64,000 bases of DNA from Salegentibacter echinorum (GCF_900129445.1 NZ_FQVT01000001.1:744001-808000); one strand, 5' to 3'. Shown: positions 9,576 through 19,227, counted from the stretch's first letter. The notes: a model not told the origin generated them from the sequence alone. Translations and numbers: made by a program.

Positions 9576-12002
9576 ATGACTTCAATGAATCGATTTTTAC
9601 TTATTCTCCTGTTTGTCAGTTTCTCAGTTCCAACAACCGCACAATTTCTTTCAGAAAAAGAAAATCTTAAAGAATATAAAGGTTTTTTCAATTTTCATTA
9701 TAATGAAGAAAAAGATGAAATTTACCTGGAAGTTGATAAGTTAGATACTGAATTTTTATATGTACATTTCTTAACCAGTGGACTTGGGTCTAACGATATT
9801 GGTTTGGATCGTGGCCAGCTTGGGAATGAAGCTGTCGTAAAATTTCAAAAAGCGGGGAATAAATTATTATTGGTGCAGCCCAACCAAAAATACAGGGCCG
9901 AAACCGACAATATATTGGAAAAACAAAGTGTACGACAGGCTTTTGCTAAATCGGTTATTTATGGTTTTGAAATCAAGGAAGAAAAAGATTCGGTTTATGT
10001 AATAGATTTCACGCCATTTTTAATGGAAGATGCCCACGATGTTGCCGGGCGGCTCAAAAAAGGCAGTTACGGAACTTATAAACTCGATAAATCCAAAAGC
10101 GCTTTAGCTTTAGAGCGTACCAAAGCTTTTCCTGAAAATGTAGAATTTGAGGCTTTACTCACTTTTGAAGGGGAGCCTAATGGCAGGGCTTTGTACAGCG
10201 TGGCGCCCAATGCCAAGAAACTAAGTGTAATTCAGCATCATTCTTTTGTAAAATTACCCGATGATAATTACGGAAAACGGCTATTTGACCCTCGCAGTGG
10301 CGCAATTTCTATTTCCTACTTAGATTATTCTACACCGGTTTATGAACCTATAGAAAAGAAGTTTGCCATTCGCCACCGCTTAAAAAAGAAGAATCCGGAT
10401 GCCGAAATTAGCGCGGCCGAAGAACCAATTATTTATTATCTGGACCCCGGAACCCCAGAGCCGGTAAAGTCAGCTTTGTTGGAAGGTGCCCGCTGGTGGG
10501 ATGAAGCTTTTGAAGAAATAGGTTATAAAAATGCGTTTCAGGTAAAAATGTTGCCGGAAGACGCCGATCCTTTAGATACGCGGTACAATATGATACAATG
10601 GGTACACCGTTCTACCCGCGGTTGGAGTTATGGTGCCAGCGTAGTAGATCCCAGAACCGGCGAAATTATTAAAGGCCACGTAAGTTTGGGAAGTTTAAGG
10701 ATTCGTCAGGATTTTATGATTGCCCAGTCTTTAATGAATAAACCATTTGCCGAAAATGATAAAAACCACCGGGAAATGATGGAAATGGCGGTTGCCAGGA
10801 TTCGTCAGCTTTCGGCTCACGAAGTTGGGCATACCATAGGTTTTGCCCATAATTTTGCCGCCAGTGTAAATGATAATGCCTCGGTTATGGATTATCCGCA
10901 CCCACAATTCAACTTAGAAAATGATGAAATAAGTATTGAAAATGCCTACGATACTGGGATTGGCGATTGGGATAAAGTAACCGTGAAATATTCTTATGCC
11001 GATATTCCCAAAAATACTTCGGAAAGGGAATTCCTGAATTCGGTATTAGAAGATGCGCAGGAGGCCGGACTTCAATTTATTTCAGATAGCGATGCGCGGG
11101 CACAAGGTGGCGCCCATATTAATGCGCATTTATGGGATAACGGGGAAAATGCTACTGAAGAATTGGAAAAAATATTGAAAATCAGAAAAATTGGAATCGA
11201 TAATTTTTCTAAAGATAATATTCGCACAAATGAGGCTTATTCTGTTTTAGAAGACGTTTTTGTGCCCCTTTATTTCTTACACCGCTACCAGGTAGAAGCC
11301 GCGGTAAAAATTATTGGCGGACTCGATTATAACTATGCCGTTAAAGGCGGAAATAATAAGCTTTGGGAGCGAGCCGATGCAAAAATGCAGGAAAATGCGC
11401 TAAATTCAATTCTAAAAACTTTAGATGCTGAAGAAATAGCTATTCCGAAGGAAAAGTTAGCACTGTTTCCACCACGGGCTTTTGGCTTTAACCGAAGCCG
11501 GGAATCTTTTAAAAGTAATACCGGCGTGGCGTTCGATGCTTTGAGCGCACCAGTAACTTCTGCAAATTTATCCTTGTCCTTATTATTACACCCCCAAAGA
11601 ATGGCCAGGTTGGTGCAGCAAAAAGCACTGGATAAAAAACAATTGGGGGCTGAAGAAGTTTTGGATGAATTAATTAACGAAACCATTAAAAAATCGCAGC
11701 GTGACACTTATGTAGATGAAGTGCAACAAGCGGTGAATTATCAGGTTTTGTTACAACTGATAGAACTGGCCGAAACCGAATCGGCGACCGCAAAAGTGAA
11801 GGCGGTAACAAACTTTAAAATCGATGAGTTAAGAGATTGGTTAAGCAATAAAGACGGGGCAATGCACCAGCAAATGTTTAGGGAAATTGAAAATTACAGG
11901 AAAAACCCCGAAGAATATAAAACCAAATTAAACGTCCCAAAAATCCCCGATGGCAGCCCTATTGGGAGTTTTAGGTGTCAAGGGATGAATATGACAAAAT
12001 AA
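9576..12002 (+). CDS. Secreted zinc-dependent metalloprotease, DUF5117/DUF4953 type
   Basis: An 808-residue exported protein with a signal peptide (MNRFLLILLFVSFSVPTTAQ; the ATG at 9585 is an alternative start). The metzincin-like zinc site HEVGHTIGFAH lies near residue 415, and a Met-turn-like SVMDYPHPQF follows about 25 residues later. The N-terminal half (FYNFHYNEEKDEIYLEVDKL-like region) matches the DUF5117 domain found before this catalytic domain in Bacteroidota. It probably acts in the periplasm or at the cell surface; substrate unknown. The threonine aldolase gene starts 4 nt after the stop, so the two are cotranscribed. No C-terminal type IX sorting domain is visible. Length is typical for the family (about 800-850 aa). 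Confidence 0.88.
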   Translation: MTSMNRFLLILLFVSFSVPTTAQFLSEKENLKEYKGFFNFHYNEEKDEIYLEVDKLDTEFLYVHFLTSGLGSNDIGLDRGQLGNEAVVKFQKAGNKLLLVQPNQKYRAETDNILEKQSVRQAFAKSVIYGFEIKEEKDSVYVIDFTPFLMEDAHDVAGRLKKGSYGTYKLDKSKSALALERTKAFPENVEFEALLTFEGEPNGRALYSVAPNAKKLSVIQHHSFVKLPDDNYGKRLFDPRSGAISISYLDYSTPVYEPIEKKFAIRHRLKKKNPDAEISAAEEPIIYYLDPGTPEPVKSALLEGARWWDEAFEEIGYKNAFQVKMLPEDADPLDTRYNMIQWVHRSTRGWSYGASVVDPRTGEIIKGHVSLGSLRIRQDFMIAQSLMNKPFAENDKNHREMMEMAVARIRQLSAHEVGHTIGFAHNFAASVNDNASVMDYPHPQFNLENDEISIENAYDTGIGDWDKVTVKYSYADIPKNTSEREFLNSVLEDAQEAGLQFISDSDARAQGGAHINAHLWDNGENATEELEKILKIRKIGIDNFSKDNIRTNEAYSVLEDVFVPLYFLHRYQVEAAVKIIGGLDYNYAVKGGNNKLWERADAKMQENALNSILKTLDAEEIAIPKEKLALFPPRAFGFNRSRESFKSNTGVAFDALSAPVTSANLSLSLLLHPQRMARLVQQKALDKKQLGAEEVLDELINETIKKSQRDTYVDEVQQAVNYQVLLQLIELAETESATAKVKAVTNFKIDELRDWLSNKDGAMHQQMFREIENYRKNPEEYKTKLNVPKIPDGSPIGSFRCQGMNMTK

Positions 12003-12006
12003 TTTT

Positions 12007-13035
12007 ATGAAAGAAATAGATTTAAGAAGCGATACGGTAACCCGCCCAACCAGCGGCATGTTAAAAGCGATAATGAGCGCCGAAGTTGGCGACGATGTAT
12101 ATAAAGAAGATCCTACCGTAAATGCTTTGGAAGAAAAACTGGCAAAGATGTTCGGGATGGACGAAGCATTATTTTTTCCTACCGGAAGTATGGCCAACCA
12201 GGCAGCGATTAAATTGCATACCCAACCGGGGGAACAGCTTATTTGCGATAAATGGGCGCATGTTTTTAATTATGAAGGTGGCGGCGTTTCTTTTAATAGC
12301 GGGGTTTCCTGCAAGTTGGTAGATGGCGACCGCGGAATGATCACCGCAGCGCAGGTGGAAGAAAATATCAATCCACCTGATTTTTACCACAGTCCGTTAA
12401 CTACTTTGGTATGTTTGGAAAATACCACCAATAAAGGAGGTGGCGCCTGTTACGATTTAGAAGAAATAAAGAAAGTAAGGAATGTTTGCAACACCAATAA
12501 TTTAGGTTTGCATTTGGATGGAGCCAGACTTTTTAATGCGTTGGTGGCTAAAAATGAAGACCCAAAAGATTACGGAAAGTTGTTTGACACTATTTCAGTT
12601 TGTCTTTCTAAAGGTTTGGGGACCCCAATGGGCTCGGTGCTTATTGGCGAAAAAAAATTAATGAAAAACGCCATTAGAATTCGTAAAGTTTTGGGCGGCG
12701 GAATGCGACAAATTGGTTTTATGGCCGCTGCGGGAATTTATGCATTGGACAATCAATTCGATCGTTTGGCCGAAGACCATAAAAGAGCAAAAGAAATTGC
12801 CGAAACCTTAGCTTCAGCCACCTATGTGGATAAAGTAGAACCCGTAGAAACCAATATTGCTATTTTTTATCTGAAAAATGCTTCAAATGAAGCTGCATTT
12901 ATGAAAAAGCTGCAAAAGGAGAATATCAGGATTAGTAATATGGGGCAGGGAAAATTGAGAATAGTTACCCATTTAGATTATTCCGAAGAAATGCATCAGA
13001 AGTTTTTAAAGCTGCTTAAGGAAATTAAATTGTAA
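12007..13035 (+). CDS. ltaE: Low-specificity L-threonine aldolase
   Basis: A PLP enzyme of fold type I that cleaves L-threonine or L-allo-threonine to glycine and acetaldehyde. The 342-residue chain starts MKEIDLRSDTVTRPTSGM, the usual family N-terminus. HLDGARLFNA (about 170) supplies the PLP-ring aspartate, and VCLSKGLGTPMGS (about 198-210) supplies the Schiff-base lysine. It follows the metalloprotease by 4 nt, which suggests translational coupling, although the two functions have no obvious link beyond peptide and amino-acid salvage. Confidence in the family is high; stereopreference cannot be read. Confidence 0.92.
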   Translation: MKEIDLRSDTVTRPTSGMLKAIMSAEVGDDVYKEDPTVNALEEKLAKMFGMDEALFFPTGSMANQAAIKLHTQPGEQLICDKWAHVFNYEGGGVSFNSGVSCKLVDGDRGMITAAQVEENINPPDFYHSPLTTLVCLENTTNKGGGACYDLEEIKKVRNVCNTNNLGLHLDGARLFNALVAKNEDPKDYGKLFDTISVCLSKGLGTPMGSVLIGEKKLMKNAIRIRKVLGGGMRQIGFMAAAGIYALDNQFDRLAEDHKRAKEIAETLASATYVDKVEPVETNIAIFYLKNASNEAAFMKKLQKENIRISNMGQGKLRIVTHLDYSEEMHQKFLKLLKEIKL

Positions 13036-13160
13036 TGGATTTGTAATATGTGAAATTATAAATTTGTATTACAAGAAAATTTTAACCATAGCTTATCATA
13101 GTTTTAATAAGATTGGATGACATAAATTGTAATTTTCAACAATAGAAAAAATGAATTATT

Positions 13161-13676
13161 ATGAAAAATGTCTTACCACGAAAAGAAGTGCCAAATTTAC
13201 GAGTAGAAACCACTAGTGGAATGAAATGGGATTTGCGGGAGCAAAATTCAGAAAATTTTACAATGGTTGTGTTTTATCGAGGTTTGCACTGTCCTGTTTG
13301 TAAATCTTATTTGCAGGAATTGAATGAAAAAGTGGAAAAATTTGAGGAGAAAGGTGTAAACATAATTTGCATTAGTGCAAATAATAAAGAACTAGCCGAA
13401 AAAACGGTAGAAGAGTGGAATGTGGATAATTTAACCATAGGATATGGTCTGGAAACCGCCGATTCCAGAAAATGGGATTTATATGTTTCTGAAGGAATAA
13501 ATGATAATGAACCTGAGGTGTTTTTTGAACCCGCTTTGTTCTTAATAAAGCCAGACAATATGCTTTACGCCGCATCTATTCAAACTATGCCCTTTGCCAG
13601 GCCAAAATTTGATGAGTTGCTAAAAGCTATAGATTTTGTTTTGGAAAAAGATTATCCGGCTAGGGGAGAGGCTTAA
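13161..13676 (+). CDS. Peroxiredoxin-like (AhpC/TSA fold) protein
   Basis: A 171-residue cytosolic thioredoxin-fold protein with VVFYRGLHCPVCKSYLQEL at about residues 36-54. The CPVC pair (Cys44, Cys47) replaces the PxxxTxxC peroxidatic motif of typical peroxiredoxins, as in the 'peroxiredoxin-like' AhpC/TSA subgroup. It could be a thiol reductase or peroxidase. It has no signal peptide. It stands alone, 125 nt after the aldolase, and is followed by a perfect palindromic repeat. The C-terminal region ends FVLEKDYPARGEA. Confidence 0.83.
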   Translation: MKNVLPRKEVPNLRVETTSGMKWDLREQNSENFTMVVFYRGLHCPVCKSYLQELNEKVEKFEEKGVNIICISANNKELAEKTVEEWNVDNLTIGYGLETADSRKWDLYVSEGINDNEPEVFFEPALFLIKPDNMLYAASIQTMPFARPKFDELLKAIDFVLEKDYPARGEA

Positions 13677-13752
13677 GGAAAGCCTACAAATAGTAATGTA
13701 GCTTGCAAAAAAAATTCCGTCCTAAATCGGTTACAAGCGTCCTCAATAAAAG

Positions 13753-13790
13753 AGACCTCACAGTCCCGAACTATCGGGACTGTGAGGTCT
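13753..13790. repeat. Perfect 17-bp palindrome, ACCTCACAG family
   Basis: Arms AGACCTCACAGTCCCGA and TCGGGACTGTGAGGTCT pair without mismatch around the 4-nt loop ACTA. It lies between two convergent genes (peroxiredoxin-like and ybaB), where it could act as a bidirectional terminator, though the T tract is poor. See the copies at 4725, 20739 and 27591. Confidence 0.85.
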
Positions 13791-13813
13791 AATTGTTTTA
13801 CAAAGATTTGCAG

Positions 13814-14137
13814 CTATTTCAACTGGTCCAAACCGGGAATATCGGGCATTCCATCTTTGGCAACTGCTGCGAGTTCAGCTTCGTTAATTTCAGATGCTTT
13901 GTTTATAGCTTTGTTCAAGGTTAAAACCAGGTAATCTTCCAGTTGTTCCTTATCTTCAAGCAGTTCATCGGCAACGCTTATATTTTTAATTTCCCGGGTT
14001 GCAGTAATGGTAACTTTAAGTAAATCGTCACTGGATTTCTCTTCTAAGGTAACGGTTTTTAAACGTTCTTTTGTCGCTTCAACTTTTTCCTGGGTTTCCT
14101 TTATTTTATTCATCATACCCATCATATCTCCAAACAT
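13814..14137 (-). CDS. ybaB: YbaB/EbfC family nucleoid-associated protein
   Basis: A 107-residue DNA-binding protein. The Met-rich start [26 protein letters not shown] is typical, with helix 1 followed by a three-strand sheet ([27 protein letters not shown]) and a C-terminal helix of the tweezer-like dimer. In most bacteria it sits next to dnaX and recR; here it is alone. The frame is open upstream to 14230, but family homology begins at the ATG at 14137, and the extra codons are AT-rich leader. Confidence 0.92.
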   Translation of the reverse strand: MFGDMMGMMNKIKETQEKVEATKERLKTVTLEEKSSDDLLKVTITATREIKNISVADELLEDKEQLEDYLVLTLNKAINKASEINEAELAAVAKDGMPDIPGLDQLK

Positions 14138-14233
14138 AGTCTCTTTTTTTAAAATTGTAAATACAAATTTACTAAAATTAACATCAGGATTAATATCGTC
14201 CTCAATAATTATTGAACTAAAACAATTCATTGA

Positions 14234-14261
14234 AAGACTTCTCGACTGCGCTCAAAGTGGG
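14234..14261. repeat. Dispersed repeat fragment, CTTCTCGACTGCGCTC type
   Basis: AGACTTCTCGACTGCGCTCAA is a GC-richer patch in an AT-rich spacer. It resembles a short interspersed sequence common in flavobacterial genomes and related to the elements at 40540 and 48190 (CGACAAGCTCAGC, GTGCTGAGCGTAGCCGAAG). Confidence 0.5.
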
Positions 14262-14446
14262 ATTGTAATTTATTAAAAAACAATGCTTTATCTTAGTTCG
14301 GGCGCAGTAGAAACCTCCCTGATTTAAAAATTGGTAATTTCAGCTGAATCAAAAATTAATTCCTTATTATATACCTTAAAAAGCACAGTGAAGGCCATCA
14401 TATTTCTAATAGTAGGTTGAGTATTATGTATTTTACAATTAAAACT

Positions 14447-14454
14447 TAACTTTG
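14447..14454 (+). promoter_or_regulatory. -7 promoter box for the S9 peptidase
   Basis: TAACTTTG matches the Bacteroidota -7 consensus TAnnTTTG. Transcription would begin about nt 14460, leaving a leader of some 15 nt before the TTG start at 14477. No clear -33 TTG is present at the usual distance. Confidence 0.5.
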
Positions 14455-14476
14455 TGCGCGTTAAAAAACTGCAGAT

Positions 14477-16537
14477 TTGAAAAAAGAAATTTTACCCCCA
14501 AAGGCAAAGAAAATACCGAAAAAACTGGAAGCTCATGGCGATTTAAGGATCGATGATTATTATTGGATGAACGAAAAGGAAAATCCTGAAGTAATTGCCT
14601 ATCTAAATGAGGAGAATGCTTACAATGATAAGATGACTGCTCATACGAAAGATTTCCAGGCGCGATTGTTTGATGAAATGAAAGGGAGAATTAAAGAGGC
14701 AGATCAATCGGTTCCCTATAAACTAAACGGGTATTGGTATCTTACTCGGTTTGAAGAGGGCAAAGATTATCCTATATATTCTAGAAAAAAAGGTGATTTA
14801 GAAGCTCCGGAAGAATTGCTTTTTGATGTAAATGAAATGGCTAAAGATTTTGAATACTATAGCCTTGGCGGATTAAATATAAGTCCAGATAATAAGATGG
14901 TGGCTTTTGGTGTAGATAATGTAAGCCGTCGAAAATATACCATTCAGATAAAAAACCTGGAAACGGGAAAAATCTATAGCGATAAAATAGAAAATACAAC
15001 CGGTGGTTCTACCTGGGCTAATGATAATAAAACACTTTTTTACACTAAGAAGGACGAAAAAACGCTTAGGTCATATCGAATTTACAAACATATTCTAGGT
15101 ACCAATTCTACTGAAGATGAACTGGTTTTTGAAGAAAAAGACGAGACGTTTAATACTTCCGTGTATAAGTCTAAATCTAAAGAATATATCATAATTGGGA
15201 GTCATAGCACCCTCACAACAGAGTATCAAATTTTAAACGCCAGCGATCCAAACGGAGAATTTAAGGTTTTTCAAGCGCGGGAACGTGGTTTGGAATATGC
15301 CATAGCTCATTTTGAAGACCACTTTTACGTGTTAACCAATAAGGATAAAGCTACCAACTTTAAACTTATGAAAACGCCGGTAGAAAAAACTCAAAAAGAA
15401 AATTGGGTTGATGTGGTACCACACCGCAAGGACTATCTATTGGAAGATATTGATATCTTTAAAGAGTATCTGGTAGTAAGTGAACGTCACGAAGGCTTAA
15501 ATAAAATAAAAGTAATGCGCTGGGATGAATCTGAAACCTATCATATCCCATTTGACAATGAAACCTATACGGTTTTCACTTCCATAAACCCAGATTTTGA
15601 TACCGAAGTTCTGAGGTTCGCTTATAATGATCTAAGCACGCCAACTTCGGTAATAGATTTTAATATGAAAACCCGTGATAAAACCATTCTGAAAGAACAG
15701 GAGGTTTTAGGCGGTGAATTTGATAAAGATAACTATACCTCAGAGCGTATTTGGGCAACTGCGAAAGACGGCACCAAAATTCCAGTTAGTTTGGTTTATA
15801 AAAAGGGAATAGAAAAAAATGGAAATAATCCTTTGCTACAATATGCCTACGGTTCTTATGGCGCAACTATAGATCCCTATTTTTCTAGTGTACGCTTAAG
15901 TTTGTTAGATAGAGGCTTTATTTATGCGATAGCCCATATACGTGGGGGAGAGTACCTGGGACGGGATTGGTATGAAAACGGAAAACTTTTTAAGAAAATA
16001 AATACGTTTACCGATTATATAGATGTTTCAGAAGCATTAATAGCAAAAAAATATACTTCTGCGGCACATTTATATGCAATGGGAGGTTCTGCCGGTGGAT
16101 TATTGATGGGTGCCGTGATTAATATGGCGCCACAACTTTATAATGGAGCTATTGCGGCAGTTCCTTTTGTAGATGTCTTGACGACGATGTTAGATGATAG
16201 TATTCCACTAACTACCGGGGAATATGACGAATGGGGAAATCCCAATGAAAAGGATTATTACGAATATATTAAGAAATATTCCCCTTATGATAATGTTGTT
16301 GCTCAAAGTTACCCTAATTTGCTTGTAACTACAGGTTTACATGATTCGCAAGTGCAGTATTGGGAACCGGCAAAATGGGTAGCTAAATTAAGAGAGTTGA
16401 AAACAGATAAAAATTTACTTTTATTCCATATTAATATGGATGCCGGTCACGGCGGAGCTTCCGGGCGATTTGAAGCTTTAAAAGAGGTAGCCGAAGAGTA
16501 TGCTTTTTTACTGGATTTAGAAGGAATTCAAGGCTAA
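14477..16537 (+). CDS. S9 family serine peptidase, oligopeptidase B-like
   Basis: A 686-residue prolyl-oligopeptidase-fold enzyme that cleaves short peptides, probably after basic residues if it is true oligopeptidase B. An N-terminal seven-bladed propeller (to about 415) precedes the alpha/beta-hydrolase. The nucleophile serine sits in AMGGSAGGLLMG (about 537), the acid in TTGLHDSQVQYWEPAKW (about 622) and the histidine in DAGHGGASGR (about 656). The only start that keeps the conserved N-terminus (LPPKAKKIPKKLEAHG) is the TTG at 14477; the next ATG would cut 30 residues. A -7 box just upstream supports this start. No signal peptide is seen, so it is cytosolic. Confidence 0.92.
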   Translation: MKKEILPPKAKKIPKKLEAHGDLRIDDYYWMNEKENPEVIAYLNEENAYNDKMTAHTKDFQARLFDEMKGRIKEADQSVPYKLNGYWYLTRFEEGKDYPIYSRKKGDLEAPEELLFDVNEMAKDFEYYSLGGLNISPDNKMVAFGVDNVSRRKYTIQIKNLETGKIYSDKIENTTGGSTWANDNKTLFYTKKDEKTLRSYRIYKHILGTNSTEDELVFEEKDETFNTSVYKSKSKEYIIIGSHSTLTTEYQILNASDPNGEFKVFQARERGLEYAIAHFEDHFYVLTNKDKATNFKLMKTPVEKTQKENWVDVVPHRKDYLLEDIDIFKEYLVVSERHEGLNKIKVMRWDESETYHIPFDNETYTVFTSINPDFDTEVLRFAYNDLSTPTSVIDFNMKTRDKTILKEQEVLGGEFDKDNYTSERIWATAKDGTKIPVSLVYKKGIEKNGNNPLLQYAYGSYGATIDPYFSSVRLSLLDRGFIYAIAHIRGGEYLGRDWYENGKLFKKINTFTDYIDVSEALIAKKYTSAAHLYAMGGSAGGLLMGAVINMAPQLYNGAIAAVPFVDVLTTMLDDSIPLTTGEYDEWGNPNEKDYYEYIKKYSPYDNVVAQSYPNLLVTTGLHDSQVQYWEPAKWVAKLRELKTDKNLLLFHINMDAGHGGASGRFEALKEVAEEYAFLLDLEGIQG

Positions 16538-16723
16538 TTCAAAAAAATGCCTTAAATTTGAATGGTTTTATGATTTCTTTTTTTGGTAAAAGTGAACCTT
16601 AATAAGGTTCCAAAAGCTACAAACTTGCAAATTATAAAACTTTCACTGCTCAATTGAGCCATATTTTCTTCACTTAAAAGAGAATGTGTTGTTAAACTCA
16701 AATTTTGTAAAGAACTTCGATTT

Positions 16724-17761
16724 ATGAAAGAAGATTTGCAAGTATATGACAACGTATTACAATTAATTGGTAATACCCCATTGATTCACTTAAATAAAAT
16801 AACCCGAAACTTTAAAGGCACTTTTTTCGCTAAGGTAGAAGCTTTTAATCCCGGGCATTCTGCAAAAGACCGTATCGCTCTTTATATTATTGAAGAAGCC
16901 GAAAGAAAAGGTATTCTTAAACCCGGCAGTACAATTATAGAAACTACCTCGGGTAATACCGGGTTTAGTATTGCTATGGTGAGTGTGATAAAAGGTTATG
17001 ATTGTATTTTGGCCGTGAGCTCTAAAGCGTCTAAGGATAAAATAGACATGCTTAAAACCATGGGAGCTAAAGTTTATGTGTGCCCAGCTCACGTTGCTGC
17101 AGATGATCCCAGGTCTTATTATGAAGTAGCCAAAAGATTGCACGGGGAAACTAAAAATTCAGTATATATCAATCAATATTTCAACGAGTTGAATATTGAT
17201 GCTCATTTTAATTCTACCGGTCCTGAAATTTGGAAACAAACCGAAGGTAAATTAACCCACTTAATCGCTTGTAGCGGTACCGGAGGTACAATTTCTGGAA
17301 CAGCAAGATATTTAAAGGCTCAAAACCCCAATTTAAAAGTTATTGGAATAGATGCTTTTGGTTCGGTGTTAAAAAAATATCACGAAACAAAAGAATTTGA
17401 TGCCAATGAGATTTATCCTTATAGAATTGAAGGATTGGGCAAAAACCTAATTCCTTCGGCCACAGATTTTGAAATTATAGATCGTTTTGTAAAAGTAAGT
17501 GACGAGGATAGTGCCCACACGGCCAGGGAACTTGCTAAAGTAGAGGGGCTTTTTGTAGGTTACACCAGTGGTGCCGCTACCCAGGGTCTTAAACAGCTGG
17601 CTGCAGAAGGAGAATTCGACGAAAATAGCAATGTGGTAGCAATTTTCCCAGATCACGGTTCCCGATATATGGGAAAAGTCTTTAGTGATGACTGGATGGA
17701 GGAACAGGGCTTTTTTGATACTGAAAACGTAGAGGCAGAGCCTATAGAAACTATAAAATAA
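16724..17761 (+). CDS. Cysteine synthase/CBS-fold PLP enzyme, candidate cysteate synthase
   Basis: A 345-residue fold type II PLP enzyme. [10 protein letters not shown] (14-23), NPGHSAKDR with the Schiff-base Lys48, the substrate loop TSGNTG (75-80) and the phosphate-binding SGTGGT (about 183-188) are all present. It catalyses beta-replacement on a serine derivative. The variant NPGHSAKDR (rather than NPxxSVKDR of CysK) and the C-terminal extension past [13 protein letters not shown] place it nearer the cystathionine beta-synthase branch. The next gene is an alpha-oxoamine synthase; together they fit sulfonolipid synthesis, where phosphoserine plus sulfite gives cysteate. That assignment is inference from context; ordinary cysteine or cystathionine synthesis remains possible. 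Confidence 0.85.
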   Translation: MKEDLQVYDNVLQLIGNTPLIHLNKITRNFKGTFFAKVEAFNPGHSAKDRIALYIIEEAERKGILKPGSTIIETTSGNTGFSIAMVSVIKGYDCILAVSSKASKDKIDMLKTMGAKVYVCPAHVAADDPRSYYEVAKRLHGETKNSVYINQYFNELNIDAHFNSTGPEIWKQTEGKLTHLIACSGTGGTISGTARYLKAQNPNLKVIGIDAFGSVLKKYHETKEFDANEIYPYRIEGLGKNLIPSATDFEIIDRFVKVSDEDSAHTARELAKVEGLFVGYTSGAATQGLKQLAAEGEFDENSNVVAIFPDHGSRYMGKVFSDDWMEEQGFFDTENVEAEPIETIK

Positions 17762-17795
17762 ACATATTTTGAATTTTTTCAGTAGAAAAATATTA

Positions 17796-17823
17796 AAAGC
17801 ATCCTCATCAACGTGGATGCTTT
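17796..17823 (+). terminator. Hairpin after the cysteine synthase-like gene
   Basis: Stem AAAGCATCC / GGATGCTTT with a 10-nt loop. The following T tract is short, so termination may be partial. Confidence 0.6.
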
Positions 17824-17853
17824 GTTCTATTTGCTGTTACTGAAGAAATAACA

Positions 17854-17885
17854 TTGTAAAATTGAGCCAAATTTAACTACTTTTG
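17854..17885 (+). promoter_or_regulatory. Promoter of the alpha-oxoamine synthase gene
   Basis: TTG at 17854-17856, a 21-nt spacer and TACTTTTG at 17878-17885 match the Bacteroidota -33/-7 pattern (TTG, TAnnTTTG). The start codon follows 22 nt after the -7 box. Confidence 0.68.
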
Positions 17886-17907
17886 CAGCTCGAAAAAATT
17901 TTGATGG

Positions 17908-19173
17908 ATGAAGGATTTATTTGATAAAATATATAAGGATAAGGGGCCCCTGGGAAAATGGGCAGACCAGGCTGAAGGATATTTTGTATTTCCAAAACTG
18001 GAAGGTCCAATTTCTAATCGTATGAAATTTAGGGGAAAGGAAGTAGTTACCTGGAGTATCAATGATTACCTGGGATTGGCGAATCATCCCGAGGTGAGAA
18101 AGGTAGATGCTGAAGCCGCTGCCGAGTATGGTTCAGCCTATCCTATGGGGGCCAGAATGATGAGTGGCCATACCCAAATGCACGAAAAACTACAGGATGA
18201 GCTGGCTTCTTTTGTTCACAAACAATCGGCATATTTGCTTAATTTTGGATACCAGGGAATGGTTTCTACCATAGATGCTTTGGTTTCCAAAAAAGATGTT
18301 ATTGTTTACGATGTAGATGCCCATGCCTGTATTATCGACGGGGTTCGTTTACATCTTGGCCAGCGCTTTACTTATAAACACAATGATCTTGATAGTATTG
18401 AAAAGAACCTGGAACGCGCCACTAAGATAGCTGAGCAAACCGGAGGAGGAATTTTACTTATTTCTGAAGGGGTATTTGGTATGCGTGGAGAACAGGGAAG
18501 ACTCAAAGAAATTGTTGAGCTTAAAAAGAAATATAATTTCAGGTTTTTTGTTGATGATGCCCACGGTTTTGGAACACTTGGCAAAACTGGAGCAGGTGCA
18601 GGTGAAGAACAGGGCGTGCAGGATGAAATTGATGTTTATTTTGCCACTTTCGCCAAGTCTCTCGCCAGTACAGGAGCCTTTATCGCCGCCGATAAAGAAA
18701 TTATTGATTATTTAAAATATAATTTACGTTCCCAAATGTTTGCAAAATCCTTGCAGATGCAATTGGTGATTGGTGCTTTAAAACGCCTGGAAATGCTTAG
18801 GTCTATGCCAGAGCTTAAAGAAAAGCTATGGGAAAATGTAAATGCTTTGCAAAATGGTCTTAAAGAGAACGGTTTTGATATAGGAACTACGCAAAGCTGT
18901 GTGACCCCGGTTTACTTAAAAGGAAGTATTCCAGAAGCTATGGCACTGGTAAAAGACCTTAGGGAGAAACACGGGATTTTCTGCTCCATTGTAGTATATC
19001 CGGTAATTCCTAAAGGACTTATCTTATTGAGAATGATTCCTACCGCTTCGCATACGCTAAAAGATGTAGAAGAAACTATTACAGCATTTTCTGCTATAAG
19101 AGAGCGCCTGGAAAATGGAACTTATAAACGCCTATCTGCATCGGTAACCGCTGCTATGGCAGGAAAAATGTAG
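17908..19173 (+). CDS. Alpha-oxoamine synthase, candidate cysteate fatty-acyltransferase for capnine synthesis
   Basis: A 421-residue PLP-dependent acyltransferase of the 2-amino-3-ketobutyrate CoA ligase/serine palmitoyltransferase family. NDYLGLANHPEV (about 52), GSAYPMGARMMSGHT, FVDDAHGFGTLG with the PLP aspartate (about 217) and TFAKSLASTGAF with the Schiff-base lysine (about 249) are visible. Family members join an amino acid to an acyl thioester with loss of CO2. In Flavobacterium and Alistipes a member uses cysteate to build sulfonolipids. Adjacency to the cysteine-synthase-like gene supports that substrate, but serine (sphingolipid) or glycine (KBL) cannot be excluded by eye. The usual KBL partner, threonine dehydrogenase, is absent. 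It has its own promoter. Confidence 0.85.
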   Translation: MKDLFDKIYKDKGPLGKWADQAEGYFVFPKLEGPISNRMKFRGKEVVTWSINDYLGLANHPEVRKVDAEAAAEYGSAYPMGARMMSGHTQMHEKLQDELASFVHKQSAYLLNFGYQGMVSTIDALVSKKDVIVYDVDAHACIIDGVRLHLGQRFTYKHNDLDSIEKNLERATKIAEQTGGGILLISEGVFGMRGEQGRLKEIVELKKKYNFRFFVDDAHGFGTLGKTGAGAGEEQGVQDEIDVYFATFAKSLASTGAFIAADKEIIDYLKYNLRSQMFAKSLQMQLVIGALKRLEMLRSMPELKEKLWENVNALQNGLKENGFDIGTTQSCVTPVYLKGSIPEAMALVKDLREKHGIFCSIVVYPVIPKGLILLRMIPTASHTLKDVEETITAFSAIRERLENGTYKRLSASVTAAMAGKM

Positions 19174-19196
19174 CATAAGATTATTTCAAAAATTAT

Positions 19197-19227
19197 AAAA
19201 CCGTTTAAGATCTTTAAACGGTTTTTT
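19197..19227 (+). terminator. Terminator after the oxoamine synthase
   Basis: A 12-bp stem AAAACCGTTTAA / TTAAACGGTTTT with a 5-nt loop and T6 tract begins 24 nt after the stop. Confidence 0.9.

Larger units (their letters stand above)
14138..14476. other. Intergenic region between divergent ybaB and S9 peptidase
   Basis: This stretch of 339 nt has no credible gene. It holds a dispersed repeat at 14234-14261 and the peptidase promoter box at 14447-14454. The rest is AT-rich and shows no clear structure. Confidence 0.6.

Noticed and set aside
13034-13160. Possible small RNA between the aldolase and peroxiredoxin-like genes
   Set aside because: Only AT-rich spacer; no hairpin with a T tract or promoter box that I can defend.
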